NCBI RefSeq assembly: GCF_000519005.1
Contig: NZ_JAER01000006.1
Location: 116,545 to 180,544, forward strand
Reading direction: 5' to 3'
DNA from: Nocardioides sp. J54
Lineage (GTDB): Bacteria > Actinomycetota > Actinomycetes > Propionibacteriales > Nocardioidaceae
Length of the DNA: 64,000 nucleotides
Below the pieces are notes generated by a model that was given only the letters and a program-made list of their open reading frames with translations, was not told where the DNA came from and made no database searches. Position numbers and translations under genes: made by a program. Shown in pieces: positions 1-8,380 of this stretch; positions within the stretch are counted from its first letter, which is position 1; every line of letters begins with the position of its first letter.

Positions 1-5
1 CCGAC

Positions 6-95
6 ACCTCGCACCACCACAACCCGCACCTCGCGGCGCGAACCCTCACACCTCGCGGCGCGAACCCCCACACCTCGTGGTGCCGGGGGTCACAC
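6..95. repeat. 22-bp tandem repeat array at the left edge
   Basis: Four units that begin ACCTCG start at positions 6, 28, 50 and 72, exactly 22 bp apart, and a degenerate fifth begins at 94. The second and third units are nearly identical (ACCTCGCGGCGCGAACCC core); the first and fourth are diverged. There are no unique spacers between units, so this is not a CRISPR array. It may extend left of the window. Its function is unknown; it lies 60 bp upstream of the first gene. Confidence 0.7.
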
Positions 96-152
96 GTCGG
101 GGTGGTGGAACGGAGGACGGGGTGGGGTGGGGATGTCCTAGGGTGCGGGGCC

Positions 153-623
153 ATGGGCCTGCTCACCCCCGTCGCGATCAAGCTCGGGTCGTACTCCTGG
201 ATGCCGCGACTGCTCCCCCAGATCACGTGGACCGACAAGCACCTGCAGCGGCTGACGAAGCGGCGGGTGAGCCTCGTCGGCATCGCCGGGCTGCCGAGCC
301 TGCTGCTGACGGTCAAGGGCCGCAAGAGCGGGATCCCGCGCTCCACGCCGCTGCTGTGCGTGCCGTGGCAGGGCGGCTGGCTGATCGCCGGGTCGTCGTT
401 CGGCGCGCCGAAGCCGCCGATCTGGTCGGCGAACCTGCGGGCGGCCGAGACGGTCGAGGTCGACTACAACGGCCGGCACCACACCTGCACCTGGCGCGAG
501 CTCCTCGACGAGGAGAAGGAGCGCGCGTGGGCGCACATGGTCACCATCTGGCCGAACTACGACAAGTACGTGGAGTGGACCGACCGGGTCATCCCGGTCT
601 TCCTGCTGACGCCGGTCGACTGA
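153..623 (+). CDS. Deazaflavin (F420)-dependent nitroreductase-family oxidoreductase
   Basis: A 156-residue protein of the small Ddn/FPR-like split-barrel family, whose members use reduced F420 (or bind flavin or lipid-quinone substrates). The family pattern is visible: a central GRKSGIPRSTPL segment followed by WLIAGSSFG, a W-NLRA stretch typical of the cofactor pocket, and a C-terminal WPNYDKY...R.IPVFLLTP ending. I chose ATG 153 because it gives the usual family length of about 150 residues; an in-frame start at 102 would add a low-complexity Gly/Arg leader. No strong Shine-Dalgarno is visible. The substrate cannot be told from sequence. It stands alone, 78 bp before the iron operon. Confidence 0.8.
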   Translation: MGLLTPVAIKLGSYSWMPRLLPQITWTDKHLQRLTKRRVSLVGIAGLPSLLLTVKGRKSGIPRSTPLLCVPWQGGWLIAGSSFGAPKPPIWSANLRAAETVEVDYNGRHHTCTWRELLDEEKERAWAHMVTIWPNYDKYVEWTDRVIPVFLLTPVD

Positions 624-671
624 CCGCCGCCCGGCCGGGCGGACCCGACCACCCCTTGGGAAGTTCGCCAG

Positions 672-690
672 TAAGGGAAGCCTTGCTTTA
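672..690. promoter_or_regulatory. Candidate DtxR/IdeR iron box
   Basis: The 19-bp stretch beginning TAAGG and ending CTTTA, centred on AAGCCTT, matches 12 of 19 positions of the DtxR/IdeR consensus (TTAGGTTAGSCTAACCTAA) and is an imperfect palindrome with 6 of 8 arm pairs. It ends 11 bp before ATG 702, so a bound repressor would cover the start region of the iron operon. The position and the iron-transport genes downstream support the call; binding is inferred. Confidence 0.55.
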
Positions 691-701
691 GTCTTCCGGC
701 C

Positions 702-3335
702 ATGGGGGAAGGCACGGTCGAGGCCCCTGCCTCGGCAGGGTTCGCTGACCTCGCCCGCCACGGGGAGCGCACCGCGCTCCGTGCCGGTGGGCGGGTGGTC
801 AGCTACGCGGAGCTGGACCGTCGCGTCACGACGGCCCGCGACGCGCTCGAGGCGTTGACGCCGCCGGGCAGTCGCCAGCTGATGCGCCTGGACCCCGCCC
901 CGACGGTGGACTTCGTCGTGGCGTGGCTGGCGGCGCTGACCGGCGGCCACACCACGTTGCTCACCCGCGACCGCGGGCTCGGCGCGGCCTACCTCCCCTC
1001 CGTGGAGCACGCCGACGGCGCCTGGCACCGCACCGGCACCACGGCACCGCGGCTCCACCCCGACCTCCGGCTGCTGCTCAGCACGTCCGGATCCACGGGG
1101 TCCCCCAAGCTGGTCCGCCTCTCTGCGTCGAACCTGGACGCCAACGCCCGCGCGATCGCGACGTACCTCGGGCTGCGCAGCGACGACGTCGCCGTGACCA
1201 CGCTCCCCCTCGACTACTGCTACGGCCTCTCGGTGCTGCACAGCCACCTCGCCGTGGGCGCCTCGCTGCTGCTCGACGACCGGTCGGTGACCGACCCGGG
1301 CCTGTGGGCGGACGCCCGCGATCACGGTGTGACGTCCTTCGCCGGCGTCCCCTACACCTTCGACCTGCTCGGCGCCGCCGGCTGGCCGGACCTGCCGAGG
1401 CTGAGGCAGGTGACCCAGGCGGGCGGACGGATGGCGCCCGAACGGGTGCGCGCACTGGCCGAGCAGGGTGCCCGCGAGGGCTGGGAGCTGGTCGTGATGT
1501 ACGGCCAGACCGAGGCGACCGCGCGGATGGCCTACCTGCCGCCGGACCTGGCCGCCAGCCACCCCGGCGCGGTCGGGGTCGCGATCCCCGGCGGGTCGTT
1601 CCGGCTCGAGCCGGTCGACGGGGCCGAGGCCGGCGTCGGGGAGCTCGTCTACTCCGGGCCCAACGTGATGATGGGGTACGCCGAGTCGCCGGCCGACCTG
1701 GCCCGCAGCGCCGAGCTCACCGAGCTGCGCACCGGCGACCTGGCCCGGTTCACCGAGGACGGGCTCGTCGAGATCGTCGGACGGCGCTCCCGCTTCGCGA
1801 AGCTCTTCGGCCAGCGCATCGACCTCGACCGCGTGCAGACGCTGCTCGCCCTCGGCGGCCACGACACAGGCTGCGCCGAGGCCGACGACGCCGAGCAGCT
1901 GGTCGTCGCCGTCCCGGGCGACCCCGACGCGGGCGTGCTGGCCGAGGTGGGCGCGACGGTCGTCGCCGAGACCGGGCTGCCCGCACACGCCGTCCGGCTG
2001 GTGCCCGTGAGGACGCTGCCCCGGCTGGCCAACGGCAAGCTGGACCAGCAGGCCGTCGCCCGGCTCGAGGCGCCGCTCGAGGTCGACGGCGACTCGCCCG
2101 TCCGGTCGCTGGTCCGCCTCTACGAGCGGGTGCTGGGTCGCGACGTCGTCGGGCCGCACGACTCGTTCGTGACGCTCGGCGGCGACTCGCTGTCGTACGT
2201 CGAGCTGTCGCTGCGCCTCGAGCACCGGCTGGGCCGGCTGCCGTCGGACTGGCAGCACCGCACGATCGCCGACCTCGCGCTGCTCGCCCCCGCCGCTGGC
2301 TGCCCCGGCGAGGCGGGCACGACCGCGCGGCACCGCTGGTTCGCCCGCATCGACACCACGATCCCGCTGCGGGCGCTGGCGATCCTGATGATCGTCGGCT
2401 CCCACACCGACCTGTGGGTGCTGGTCGGCGGTGCGCACGTGCTGCTCGGGGTGGCCGGGGCCAACTTCGCGCGCTTCCACCTCACCGACGAGCACGCGCG
2501 CGAGCGCCTGCGCCGGGTCCGCCGGGCCGCGGCCCGGATCGCCGTGCCCGCCGTGCTGTGGATCGGCCTGGTCACGTTGCTCACCGGCGACTACCCGCTG
2601 CGCACCGTGCTCCTGCTCAACGACGTGCTCGGCGGACGCGACTGGTCCGAGCCCGCCTGGCACTACTGGTTCGTCGAGGTCGCGCTGCTCTGCGCGGTCA
2701 CGGCCGGCCTGCTGACGTCGGTGCCGCGGGTGATGGCGCTCGAGCAGCGCCACCGGTTCGGGCTCGCGGCCATCCTCGCCGCCGTGCTGCTCGTCCCGCG
2801 CTTCTGGGCCGACCTGACGTCGTACGACGGCGACGTGATCCACTCCTCGCTGTTCGTCGCCTGGCTCTTCGCCGGCGGCTGGGCCGCCGCGGTCGCCCGC
2901 TCGACCGGGCAGCGGGTCGTGGCAGCCGCCCTGCTCGTGGCGGGGACCTGGGGCTTCACCGGCGACACCCAGCGCGACCTGGTCATCATCGGCGGGCTGA
3001 TGGCGCTGGTCTGGCTGCCGACCGTGCCGTGGCCGCGCCCGCTCGTCGGGCCGACCGGTGCGCTGGCCAGCGCGTCGCTCTACGTCTACCTGACCCACTG
3101 GCAGGTCTACCCGCACCTCGAGGACCGCTGGCCGCTCGGCGGACTGCTCGCCTCGCTCGCAGTCGGCCTGCTCGCGTGGCGCGTCGTCGAGCGGCTCGCC
3201 CCGGCCGCGACCCGGCTCGCCCGCCTGCCCCAGCACGTGCGGCCCGCCCGCCGACCCGATCCCCGACCCACACCGGCCCGTCCCGTCAGGTCGGCCCGAT
3301 CCCACCACCACCTCACTGGACAGGAAGCACGATGA
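702..3335 (+). CDS. Adenylation-carrier-acyltransferase fusion (NRPS-like A, PCP, membrane Acyl_transf_3)
   Basis: An 877-residue three-domain protein. Residues about 10-450 are an AMP-binding ligase with the P-loop STSGSTGSPK near residue 125, MYGQTEATA near 265, a TGDLA motif near 343 and the catalytic lysine in LANGK near 445. Residues about 465-535 are a phosphopantetheine carrier with LGGDSLS (attachment serine near 496). From about 544 the rest is a polytopic acyltransferase-3 domain starting RALAILMIVGSHTD. The chain should activate an acid, load it on its own carrier and pass it to an acceptor at the membrane. Its stop overlaps the start of the iron-binding lipoprotein gene (ATGA), and an iron box lies upstream, so a role in making or modifying an iron ligand is inferred. 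The substrate is unknown. Confidence 0.8.
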   Translation: MGEGTVEAPASAGFADLARHGERTALRAGGRVVSYAELDRRVTTARDALEALTPPGSRQLMRLDPAPTVDFVVAWLAALTGGHTTLLTRDRGLGAAYLPSVEHADGAWHRTGTTAPRLHPDLRLLLSTSGSTGSPKLVRLSASNLDANARAIATYLGLRSDDVAVTTLPLDYCYGLSVLHSHLAVGASLLLDDRSVTDPGLWADARDHGVTSFAGVPYTFDLLGAAGWPDLPRLRQVTQAGGRMAPERVRALAEQGAREGWELVVMYGQTEATARMAYLPPDLAASHPGAVGVAIPGGSFRLEPVDGAEAGVGELVYSGPNVMMGYAESPADLARSAELTELRTGDLARFTEDGLVEIVGRRSRFAKLFGQRIDLDRVQTLLALGGHDTGCAEADDAEQLVVAVPGDPDAGVLAEVGATVVAETGLPAHAVRLVPVRTLPRLANGKLDQQAVARLEAPLEVDGDSPVRSLVRLYERVLGRDVVGPHDSFVTLGGDSLSYVELSLRLEHRLGRLPSDWQHRTIADLALLAPAAGCPGEAGTTARHRWFARIDTTIPLRALAILMIVGSHTDLWVLVGGAHVLLGVAGANFARFHLTDEHARERLRRVRRAAARIAVPAVLWIGLVTLLTGDYPLRTVLLLNDVLGGRDWSEPAWHYWFVEVALLCAVTAGLLTSVPRVMALEQRHRFGLAAILAAVLLVPRFWADLTSYDGDVIHSSLFVAWLFAGGWAAAVARSTGQRVVAAALLVAGTWGFTGDTQRDLVIIGGLMALVWLPTVPWPRPLVGPTGALASASLYVYLTHWQVYPHLEDRWPLGGLLASLAVGLLAWRVVERLAPAATRLARLPQHVRPARRPDPRPTPARPVRSARSHHHLTGQEAR

Positions 3336-4348
3336 AGAAGCAGCTCCTGCGCGCCGGCCTCGGCGTCGCAGCCCTCACGCTCGTCGCCCCGCTCCTCGCT
3401 GCGTGCAGCGGGGACGACGAGCCGAAGCTCGTCATCTACAACGCCCAGCACGAGCCGCTGCTGAAGGAGCTGGCGCCGGCGTTCACCGAGGAGACCGGCA
3501 TCGAGGTCGAGCTGCGCAACGGCAAGGACCTGGAGCTGTCCAACACCCTGGTCCAGGAGGGCGACGCGTCCCCGGCCGACGTGTTCCTGACCGAGAACTC
3601 ACCGGCGATGTCGCAGGTCGAGGCCGCGGGCCTGTTCGCGAAGCTCCCCGACGACCTGGTCGCACCGATCCCTGAGCAGTACCGCCCGCGCAGCGGCCTG
3701 TGGACGGGCTTCGTCGCGCGCTCGACCGTCCTGGTCTACAACACCGAGCAGGTCCAGGAGTCCGACCTGCCCGCGTCGCTGCTCGACCTCGCGAAGCCCG
3801 AGTGGAAGGGCCGCATCTCGTTCTCCCCCACCGGTGCGGACTTCCAGGCGATCGTCGCCGCCGTCCTCGAGCTCGAGGGCGAGGAGGCCACCCGCGCATG
3901 GCTGGAGGGCATCAAGGAGAACGGCACCGTGTACGACGGCAACAACGTCGTCCTGGAGGCCGTCGACTCCGGCCAGGTCGAGGTCGGCATCGTCTACCAC
4001 TACTACTGGGAGCGCGACCGCAAGGAGAACGGCGACGTCAGCGACAGCTCGGCCCAGCACTACTTCACCGACCAGGACCCCGGCGCCTTCGTCAGCGTCT
4101 CCGGCGCGGGCATCCTCGAGTCCAGCGACATGAAGGACGAGGCGGAGAAGTTCATCGAGTTCCTCGTCAACGAGACCGGCCAGCAGGTCCTCGCCGACAG
4201 CTACGCGCTGGAGTACCCCCTCAACCCCGCCGTGGAGCTGCCCGGCGTGACCAAGGCGTTCAGCGAGCTCGAGCCGCCGGAGGTCAACGTGTCGGACCTC
4301 GACGCCCGCAAGGTCGTCGACCTGATGACCGAGGTCGGCTTCCTCTGA
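3332..4348 (+). CDS. fbpA: Ferric-iron ABC transporter substrate-binding lipoprotein
   Basis: A 338-residue extracellular-solute-binding protein of the FbpA/FutA class. A signal peptide ends in the lipobox LLAAC, so the mature protein is lipid-anchored outside the membrane. LVIYNAQHEPL near the mature N-terminus carries the histidine found at the iron site of this family, and VYHYYWERD carries the paired tyrosines that ligate Fe3+. The RBS AGGAAG precedes ATG 3332, which overlaps the stop of the upstream fusion gene. The permease and ATPase follow directly. Iron is the likely substrate; a related cation or ferric chelate is possible. Confidence 0.88.
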   Translation: MKKQLLRAGLGVAALTLVAPLLAACSGDDEPKLVIYNAQHEPLLKELAPAFTEETGIEVELRNGKDLELSNTLVQEGDASPADVFLTENSPAMSQVEAAGLFAKLPDDLVAPIPEQYRPRSGLWTGFVARSTVLVYNTEQVQESDLPASLLDLAKPEWKGRISFSPTGADFQAIVAAVLELEGEEATRAWLEGIKENGTVYDGNNVVLEAVDSGQVEVGIVYHYYWERDRKENGDVSDSSAQHYFTDQDPGAFVSVSGAGILESSDMKDEAEKFIEFLVNETGQQVLADSYALEYPLNPAVELPGVTKAFSELEPPEVNVSDLDARKVVDLMTEVGFL

Positions 4349-4398
4349 CCGACGCCCTCGTCTCCCAGCGACCCCCCGCGACCCGTCGGCCGCGGGGG

Positions 4399-5916
4399 GT
4401 GGCTGCGCCTGCCCTGCCGCTGCTGCTGGTCGGACTCGCAGTCGCCGCCCTGGCGCTGGTCCCGCTCGGCTACGTGCTGTGGAGCACCGCCGAGCTCGGC
4501 CCCGGCGAGGCAGGGGCGTTCCTGTGGCGCCCCCGCATCGGCGAGCTGCTGTGGAACACCACCCGGCTGCTGGTCGTCGGGGTCCTCGCCAGCGTCGCCG
4601 TCGGCGTCGCCGGAGCGTGGGTCGTCGAGCGGACCGACGTCCCGGGACGCGGCTGGTGGCACGGCCTGCTGTGCGCGCCCCTCGCCGTGCCCGCCTTCGT
4701 CAACGGCTTCGGCTGGGTGTCGACCACCCACGCGGTGCAGTCGTTCCCGGGCGCGGTGATGGTGGTGACGCTGTCGTACTACCCGCTCGTCTACCTGCCG
4801 ACCGTCGCGGCCCTGCGCCGGCTCGACCCGGCCGTCGAGGAGGTCGCGACCGCGCTCGGCCGCAGCCCGTGGAGCGTCTTCTGGCGGGTCACCCTGCCCG
4901 CGACCAGCCCGGCGGTGCTGGGCGGCGCCCTTCTGGTCGGCCTGCACCTGCTGGCGGAGTACGGCGCCCTGCAGCTGCTCAACTACCCGACCCTCACGAC
5001 GGCGATCCTCCAGCAGTACGGCACCGTCTTCAACGGTCCCGAGGCGACCTTGCTCGCGCTGGTGCTCGTCGCCTTCTGCCTGCTCCTGCTCGGCCTCGAG
5101 CTGCTGCTGCGCGGACGCCGACCGCGCAGCCGCGTCGGCGCCGGCACCAGCCGGGTCGCCGGCCGGGTGCCCCTCGGCAGGGCGCGACCGCTCGTCGTCC
5201 TGGCCCTGGCCGGGCTGGTTCTCTGGGCCCTGGCCGTCCCCCTCGCCGCACTGGTGCGCTGGCTGGTGCGCGGCACGTCCGCGGGCATCGAAGGTGCTGA
5301 GCTGGCCGACGCGCTCGGCAACACCCTCCTGCTGGCCGTCCTCGGCGGGCTCGTCACCACCGCCGCCGCCGTCCCCGTCGTGTGGCTGGCCGTGCGGCAC
5401 CGCAGCCTGCTGACGACGGCCATCGAGCGCAGCGTCTACACCGCCAGCGCGATGCCGGGCATCGTCATCGCCCTGGCCCTGGTCACCGTCTCGATCCGCG
5501 CCGTGCCGGACCTCTACCAGACCATGGCACTGCTCGTCGCGGGCTACCTCGTGCTGTTCCTGCCCCGCGCCGTGGTCAGCGTGCGCGGCACCTTCGAGCT
5601 GGTCCCGCCGGCACTGGAGGAGGTCGCGCGCAGCCTCGGTTGCAGCGGTCCCGAGGTCGCCCGCCGGGTGACCCTGCCACTCGTCGTACCCGGCCTGGCG
5701 GGCGCCGGGGCGCTGGTCGCGCTCGCCGTCTCCACCGAGCTCACCGCCACGCTGCTGCTGGCGCCGATCGGGACCGACACCCTCGCCACGAAGTTCTGGT
5801 CGGAGGCGTCCTCGATCGCGTACGGCGCCGCCGCGCCTTACGCCCTGGCGCTGATCGTGCTCTCCGTCCCCTCGACGTGGCTGCTCGCCCGTCTCAGCAC
5901 CAGGAGTGACCGCTGA
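4399..5916 (+). CDS. fbpB: Ferric-iron ABC transporter permease (double-domain)
   Basis: About 505 residues with two copies of the binding-protein-dependent transport permease domain, as usual for FbpB, which forms the whole channel from one chain. The EAA-type loops are visible as EEVATALGRSPWSVFWRVTLP in the first half and EEVARSLGCSGPEVARRVTLP in the second; both contact the ATPase. The start is uncertain. The only ordinary start near the first membrane helix is GTG 4399. A CTG at 4345 would overlap the fbpA stop (CTGA), has GAGG about 10 nt upstream and would add an Arg-rich leader typical of the cytoplasmic end. The stop overlaps the ATPase start (TGATG at 5914-5918). Confidence 0.85.
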   Translation: MAAPALPLLLVGLAVAALALVPLGYVLWSTAELGPGEAGAFLWRPRIGELLWNTTRLLVVGVLASVAVGVAGAWVVERTDVPGRGWWHGLLCAPLAVPAFVNGFGWVSTTHAVQSFPGAVMVVTLSYYPLVYLPTVAALRRLDPAVEEVATALGRSPWSVFWRVTLPATSPAVLGGALLVGLHLLAEYGALQLLNYPTLTTAILQQYGTVFNGPEATLLALVLVAFCLLLLGLELLLRGRRPRSRVGAGTSRVAGRVPLGRARPLVVLALAGLVLWALAVPLAALVRWLVRGTSAGIEGAELADALGNTLLLAVLGGLVTTAAAVPVVWLAVRHRSLLTTAIERSVYTASAMPGIVIALALVTVSIRAVPDLYQTMALLVAGYLVLFLPRAVVSVRGTFELVPPALEEVARSLGCSGPEVARRVTLPLVVPGLAGAGALVALAVSTELTATLLLAPIGTDTLATKFWSEASSIAYGAAAPYALALIVLSVPSTWLLARLSTRSDR

Positions 5917-6977
5917 TGCCCGCACTGGAGATCCGCGCCCTGACGGCGGGCTACGGCAAGGACCCGGTGCTGCGCGGCATCGACCTGACGGTCACGTCGG
6001 GCGTCACCGCCATCCTCGGCTCCTCGGGCTGCGGCAAGACGACCCTGCTGCGAGCCGTCGCCGGCTTCGTGCAGCCGGCGGCCGGGACGATCGACGTCGC
6101 CGGGACGCGCGTCGTCGGCGGCGGCGGGCGCAGCGTGCCCGCCCGGCGGCGGGGCATCGGGTACGTCCCCCAGGAGGGCGCGCTCTTCCCGCACCTGACC
6201 GTCGCGCGCAACATCGCCTTCGGCCTGCCCCGCGGCCAACGGCGCAACGCCGGTGGCGTGGTCGCGGAGGCGCTGGCGATGGTCGAGCTCGACCCGTCCC
6301 TGGCAGCGCGCTTCCCGCACCAGCTCTCGGGTGGCCAGCAGCAACGTGTCGCCCTGGCCCGGGCTCTCGCCCCGCAGCCGAGCCTGGTGCTGCTGGACGA
6401 GCCCTTCTCCTCCCTCGACGCCGGCCTGCGGGAGGAGACCGGCCGGGCCGTGGTCCGTGCCCTGCGCGCTGCGGACGCCGCCGCCGTGCTGGTCGCCCAC
6501 GACCAGGGCGAGGCGCTGTCGCTGGCCGACCAGGTCGCGGTGATGGCGCAGGGGCGCTTCCTCCAGGTCGCCCCACCGGCCGAGGTGTACCTCGAGCCCG
6601 CCGACCCGCAGGTCGCGTCGTTCATCGGCCACGCCTCGCTGCTCCCCGGCGAGGGCGACGGAGCCGGCCGCGCGACGTGCGCGGTCGGTGAGCTGGCGGT
6701 GCGCCCCGGCCACCCCGGCACGGCCGGGCCGGCCGGGCCGGTCCAGCTCGCCATCCGCTCCGAGCAGGTGCAGATCCGCACCGACGGCGCCGGCACGCCC
6801 GGCGAGGTGGTCGACGTCAGCTTCTTCGGGCACGACGCCACGGTGCGGCTCCGCCTCGACTCCGGGGAGCAGCTCGCCGCGCGTACCCCTGCCGACTCCG
6901 TGCCGCACCCCGGCGAGAAGGTGCGGCTGTCGGTCGTCGGCGAGGTCGTGGCCTTCGCCGGCCAACCGGGCGCCTGA
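5916..6977 (+). CDS. fbpC: Ferric-iron ABC transporter ATP-binding protein
   Basis: A 353-residue ATPase that powers the iron importer. Walker A is GSSGCGKTT near residue 35, the signature is LSGGQQQR, Walker B is LVLLDEPFSSLD and the switch histidine is in VAHDQGEAL. A C-terminal TOBE-like regulatory domain follows from about residue 250. ATG 5916 overlaps the permease stop, so the two are translationally coupled. It is the last gene of the operon; a strong hairpin follows at 7037. Confidence 0.93.
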   Translation: MPALEIRALTAGYGKDPVLRGIDLTVTSGVTAILGSSGCGKTTLLRAVAGFVQPAAGTIDVAGTRVVGGGGRSVPARRRGIGYVPQEGALFPHLTVARNIAFGLPRGQRRNAGGVVAEALAMVELDPSLAARFPHQLSGGQQQRVALARALAPQPSLVLLDEPFSSLDAGLREETGRAVVRALRAADAAAVLVAHDQGEALSLADQVAVMAQGRFLQVAPPAEVYLEPADPQVASFIGHASLLPGEGDGAGRATCAVGELAVRPGHPGTAGPAGPVQLAIRSEQVQIRTDGAGTPGEVVDVSFFGHDATVRLRLDSGEQLAARTPADSVPHPGEKVRLSVVGEVVAFAGQPGA

Positions 6978-7029
6978 TGACGAAAAACTTGATGACGAGA
7001 GCTTGCGCTTGATGACGGTTGCAACCGTC
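6975..7029. repeat. Three TGATGACG repeats ending in a perfect 16-bp palindrome
   Basis: TGATGACG occurs at 6975-6982 (overlapping the fbpC stop), 6990-6997 and 7010-7017. The third copy runs into the perfect palindrome GACGGTTGCAACCGTC at 7014-7029. The block lies between convergent fbpC and the LuxR gene, just before the terminator hairpin. It may be a second terminator stem or a protein site. Confidence 0.5.
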
Positions 7030-7036
7030 GTCAGGC

Positions 7037-7068
7037 GCAGGAATCCCCGCCCAGGCGGGGATTCCTGC
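7037..7068. terminator. Bidirectional terminator hairpin
   Basis: A perfect 14-bp stem (GCAGGAATCCCCGC and its complement) around a CCAG loop, between the convergent fbpC and LuxR-type genes. There is no T-run on either side, as is common in high-GC actinobacteria. Confidence 0.75.
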
Positions 7069-7079
7069 AGCCGTCAGGG

Positions 7080-8213
7080 TCAGCCGAACCAGCCCGACGG
7101 CGCGAGCTCGCCACCCATCCGCGGCACGTACTGGTCGAAGTAGATCCGCGCAATCAGCTCGCGCCGCGAGCGGACGTCGGCCTTCTCGAAGACGGACTTG
7201 AGGTGGTCCTGGACGGTGTAGGCCGACAGGTGCAGGGTGCGTGCGATCTCCTTGGTGTCCACGCCCTGCAGCACCAGCTGGGTGACGTCGCGCTCGCGGG
7301 GGGTGAGCCCGAAGGCGGCGACGACGAGGGTGACGATCTCGGGCGGGCGGGCCTCCTCGATGGTGATCACCACGTCGCCGTCCCGATCGCGGAACGAGCT
7401 GAGCGGACCGGCCTGCAGCACCAGCCACATGCCGCTCGCGGTGCGCAGCCGGCAGCGCGGGATGCCCTCGGACTCGCCGCGGGCGAAGCGCCGGGCGGCG
7501 CCGATCAGGGCGGCGACCGGGGACAGCGGGGCGCAGTGACCCGGCCCGGTGGCCAGCTCGCTGAGGCGGACCTCGGCGGCCGGCGTCATCTGGGTGATCT
7601 GGTTGTCGGGGCCGACGATGATCACGGCCGGCCCGGCGCCGGCGTCGGGCCGGCAGGGCGCGTGGTCGGCGACCCGGGCCAGCATCCCGGAGCGCACGCC
7701 GTGGGCGAACGGCGCGGCCAGGGAGGCGAGGAAGTCGACCTCTGCCTCGTCGAAGGGGGCGTCGTCCGCGCCGCGGAAGAGGGCCACCCCGCCCCACGCC
7801 TCGCTGCCGTCGCGCATCGCGAGGCGGGCCTCGTCGGCGAAGCCGAAGTTGGGCTGCATGAACTGCGACAGCCGTGGCGAGAGCTCGGTCCGGCCGCCGG
7901 TCAGCAGGTGCACCCCGGCCGCAGGCACCTCGGCCCGGGCGATCGCCCGGAAGGAGGTCGGCTCCTCGGTGCCGTACTCGATGAGCCCGAACTCGTGGTC
8001 GTGGCTGTTGCGGATCGCCAGCTCGCCGTACTTGCGGGCGCTGGTGAGCATGTGGCTGCTCGGGTCGTGCGTCGCGATGCAGGCAGCCACCCACGGGACG
8101 GCACGGCGCACCGACTCGACCGCCTCGACGAGGAAGGTCTCGAGGTCCAGACCGGCCCGCGCCACGACGTCGACGTCCTGGCGCACCCGCGCCGCGGTCA
8201 GTCCTCGGGCCAT
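7080..8213 (-). CDS. GAF-domain LuxR-family transcriptional regulator
   Basis: A 377-residue regulator. The N-terminal about 170 residues look like a GAF-type sensory region; a middle segment resembles a PAS fold (IIVGPDNQITQMTPAAEVRL). The C-terminus is a LuxR HTH with LTPRERDVTQLVLQG, KEIARTLHLSAYTVQDHLKSVFEKADVRSR. There is no receiver domain, so a ligand rather than phosphorylation is the likely input. It is divergent from the FAD oxidoreductase gene, whose expression it may control. ATG 8213 is the only good start. Confidence 0.8.
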   Translation of the reverse strand: MARGLTAARVRQDVDVVARAGLDLETFLVEAVESVRRAVPWVAACIATHDPSSHMLTSARKYGELAIRNSHDHEFGLIEYGTEEPTSFRAIARAEVPAAGVHLLTGGRTELSPRLSQFMQPNFGFADEARLAMRDGSEAWGGVALFRGADDAPFDEAEVDFLASLAAPFAHGVRSGMLARVADHAPCRPDAGAGPAVIIVGPDNQITQMTPAAEVRLSELATGPGHCAPLSPVAALIGAARRFARGESEGIPRCRLRTASGMWLVLQAGPLSSFRDRDGDVVITIEEARPPEIVTLVVAAFGLTPRERDVTQLVLQGVDTKEIARTLHLSAYTVQDHLKSVFEKADVRSRRELIARIYFDQYVPRMGGELAPSGWFG

Positions 8214-8250
8214 GCGTAGCAGTGTGTGGCAAGGCCCGGGGTGCTGCCAT

Positions 8251-8264
8251 CCCAGATTTCTGGG
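8251..8264. promoter_or_regulatory. CCCAGA-TT-TCTGGG inverted repeat (candidate operator)
   Basis: A perfect 6-bp inverted repeat with a 2-bp spacer in the 167-bp region between the divergent LuxR-type and FAD-oxidoreductase genes, 38 bp upstream of the regulator's start. It is a plausible regulator site. It also fits a looser AT-centred motif seen upstream of the exopolysaccharide genes. Confidence 0.4.
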
Positions 8265-8344
8265 GATTGTCCTGCTCCCACATCCGCAGGGCGGAGATCT
8301 ACCCAGGGATCGGGGATGGTCCCGGACCGGTCGCAGGGCGCAGG

Positions 8345-8368
8345 GTTCTCGGCACCAACCCCGAGAAC
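8345..8368. promoter_or_regulatory. Inverted repeat just upstream of the FAD-oxidoreductase start
   Basis: GTTCTCGG at 8345-8352 is complementary to CCGAGAAC at 8361-8368 across an 8-bp spacer. The right arm abuts the RBS (GAAGGA) of ATG 8381, so in RNA it could hinder ribosome loading, and in DNA it could be an operator. Confidence 0.4.
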
Positions 8369-8380
8369 GAAGGAACCAGC

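Noticed and set aside
6..95. CRISPR array
   Set aside because: Units abut without spacers and there are no cas genes.
138..3311. Very long open frame on the minus strand opposite the fusion gene
   Set aside because: High GC content makes long antisense frames; its protein is Gly/Arg/Pro-rich without any domain, while the plus strand encodes clear enzymes.
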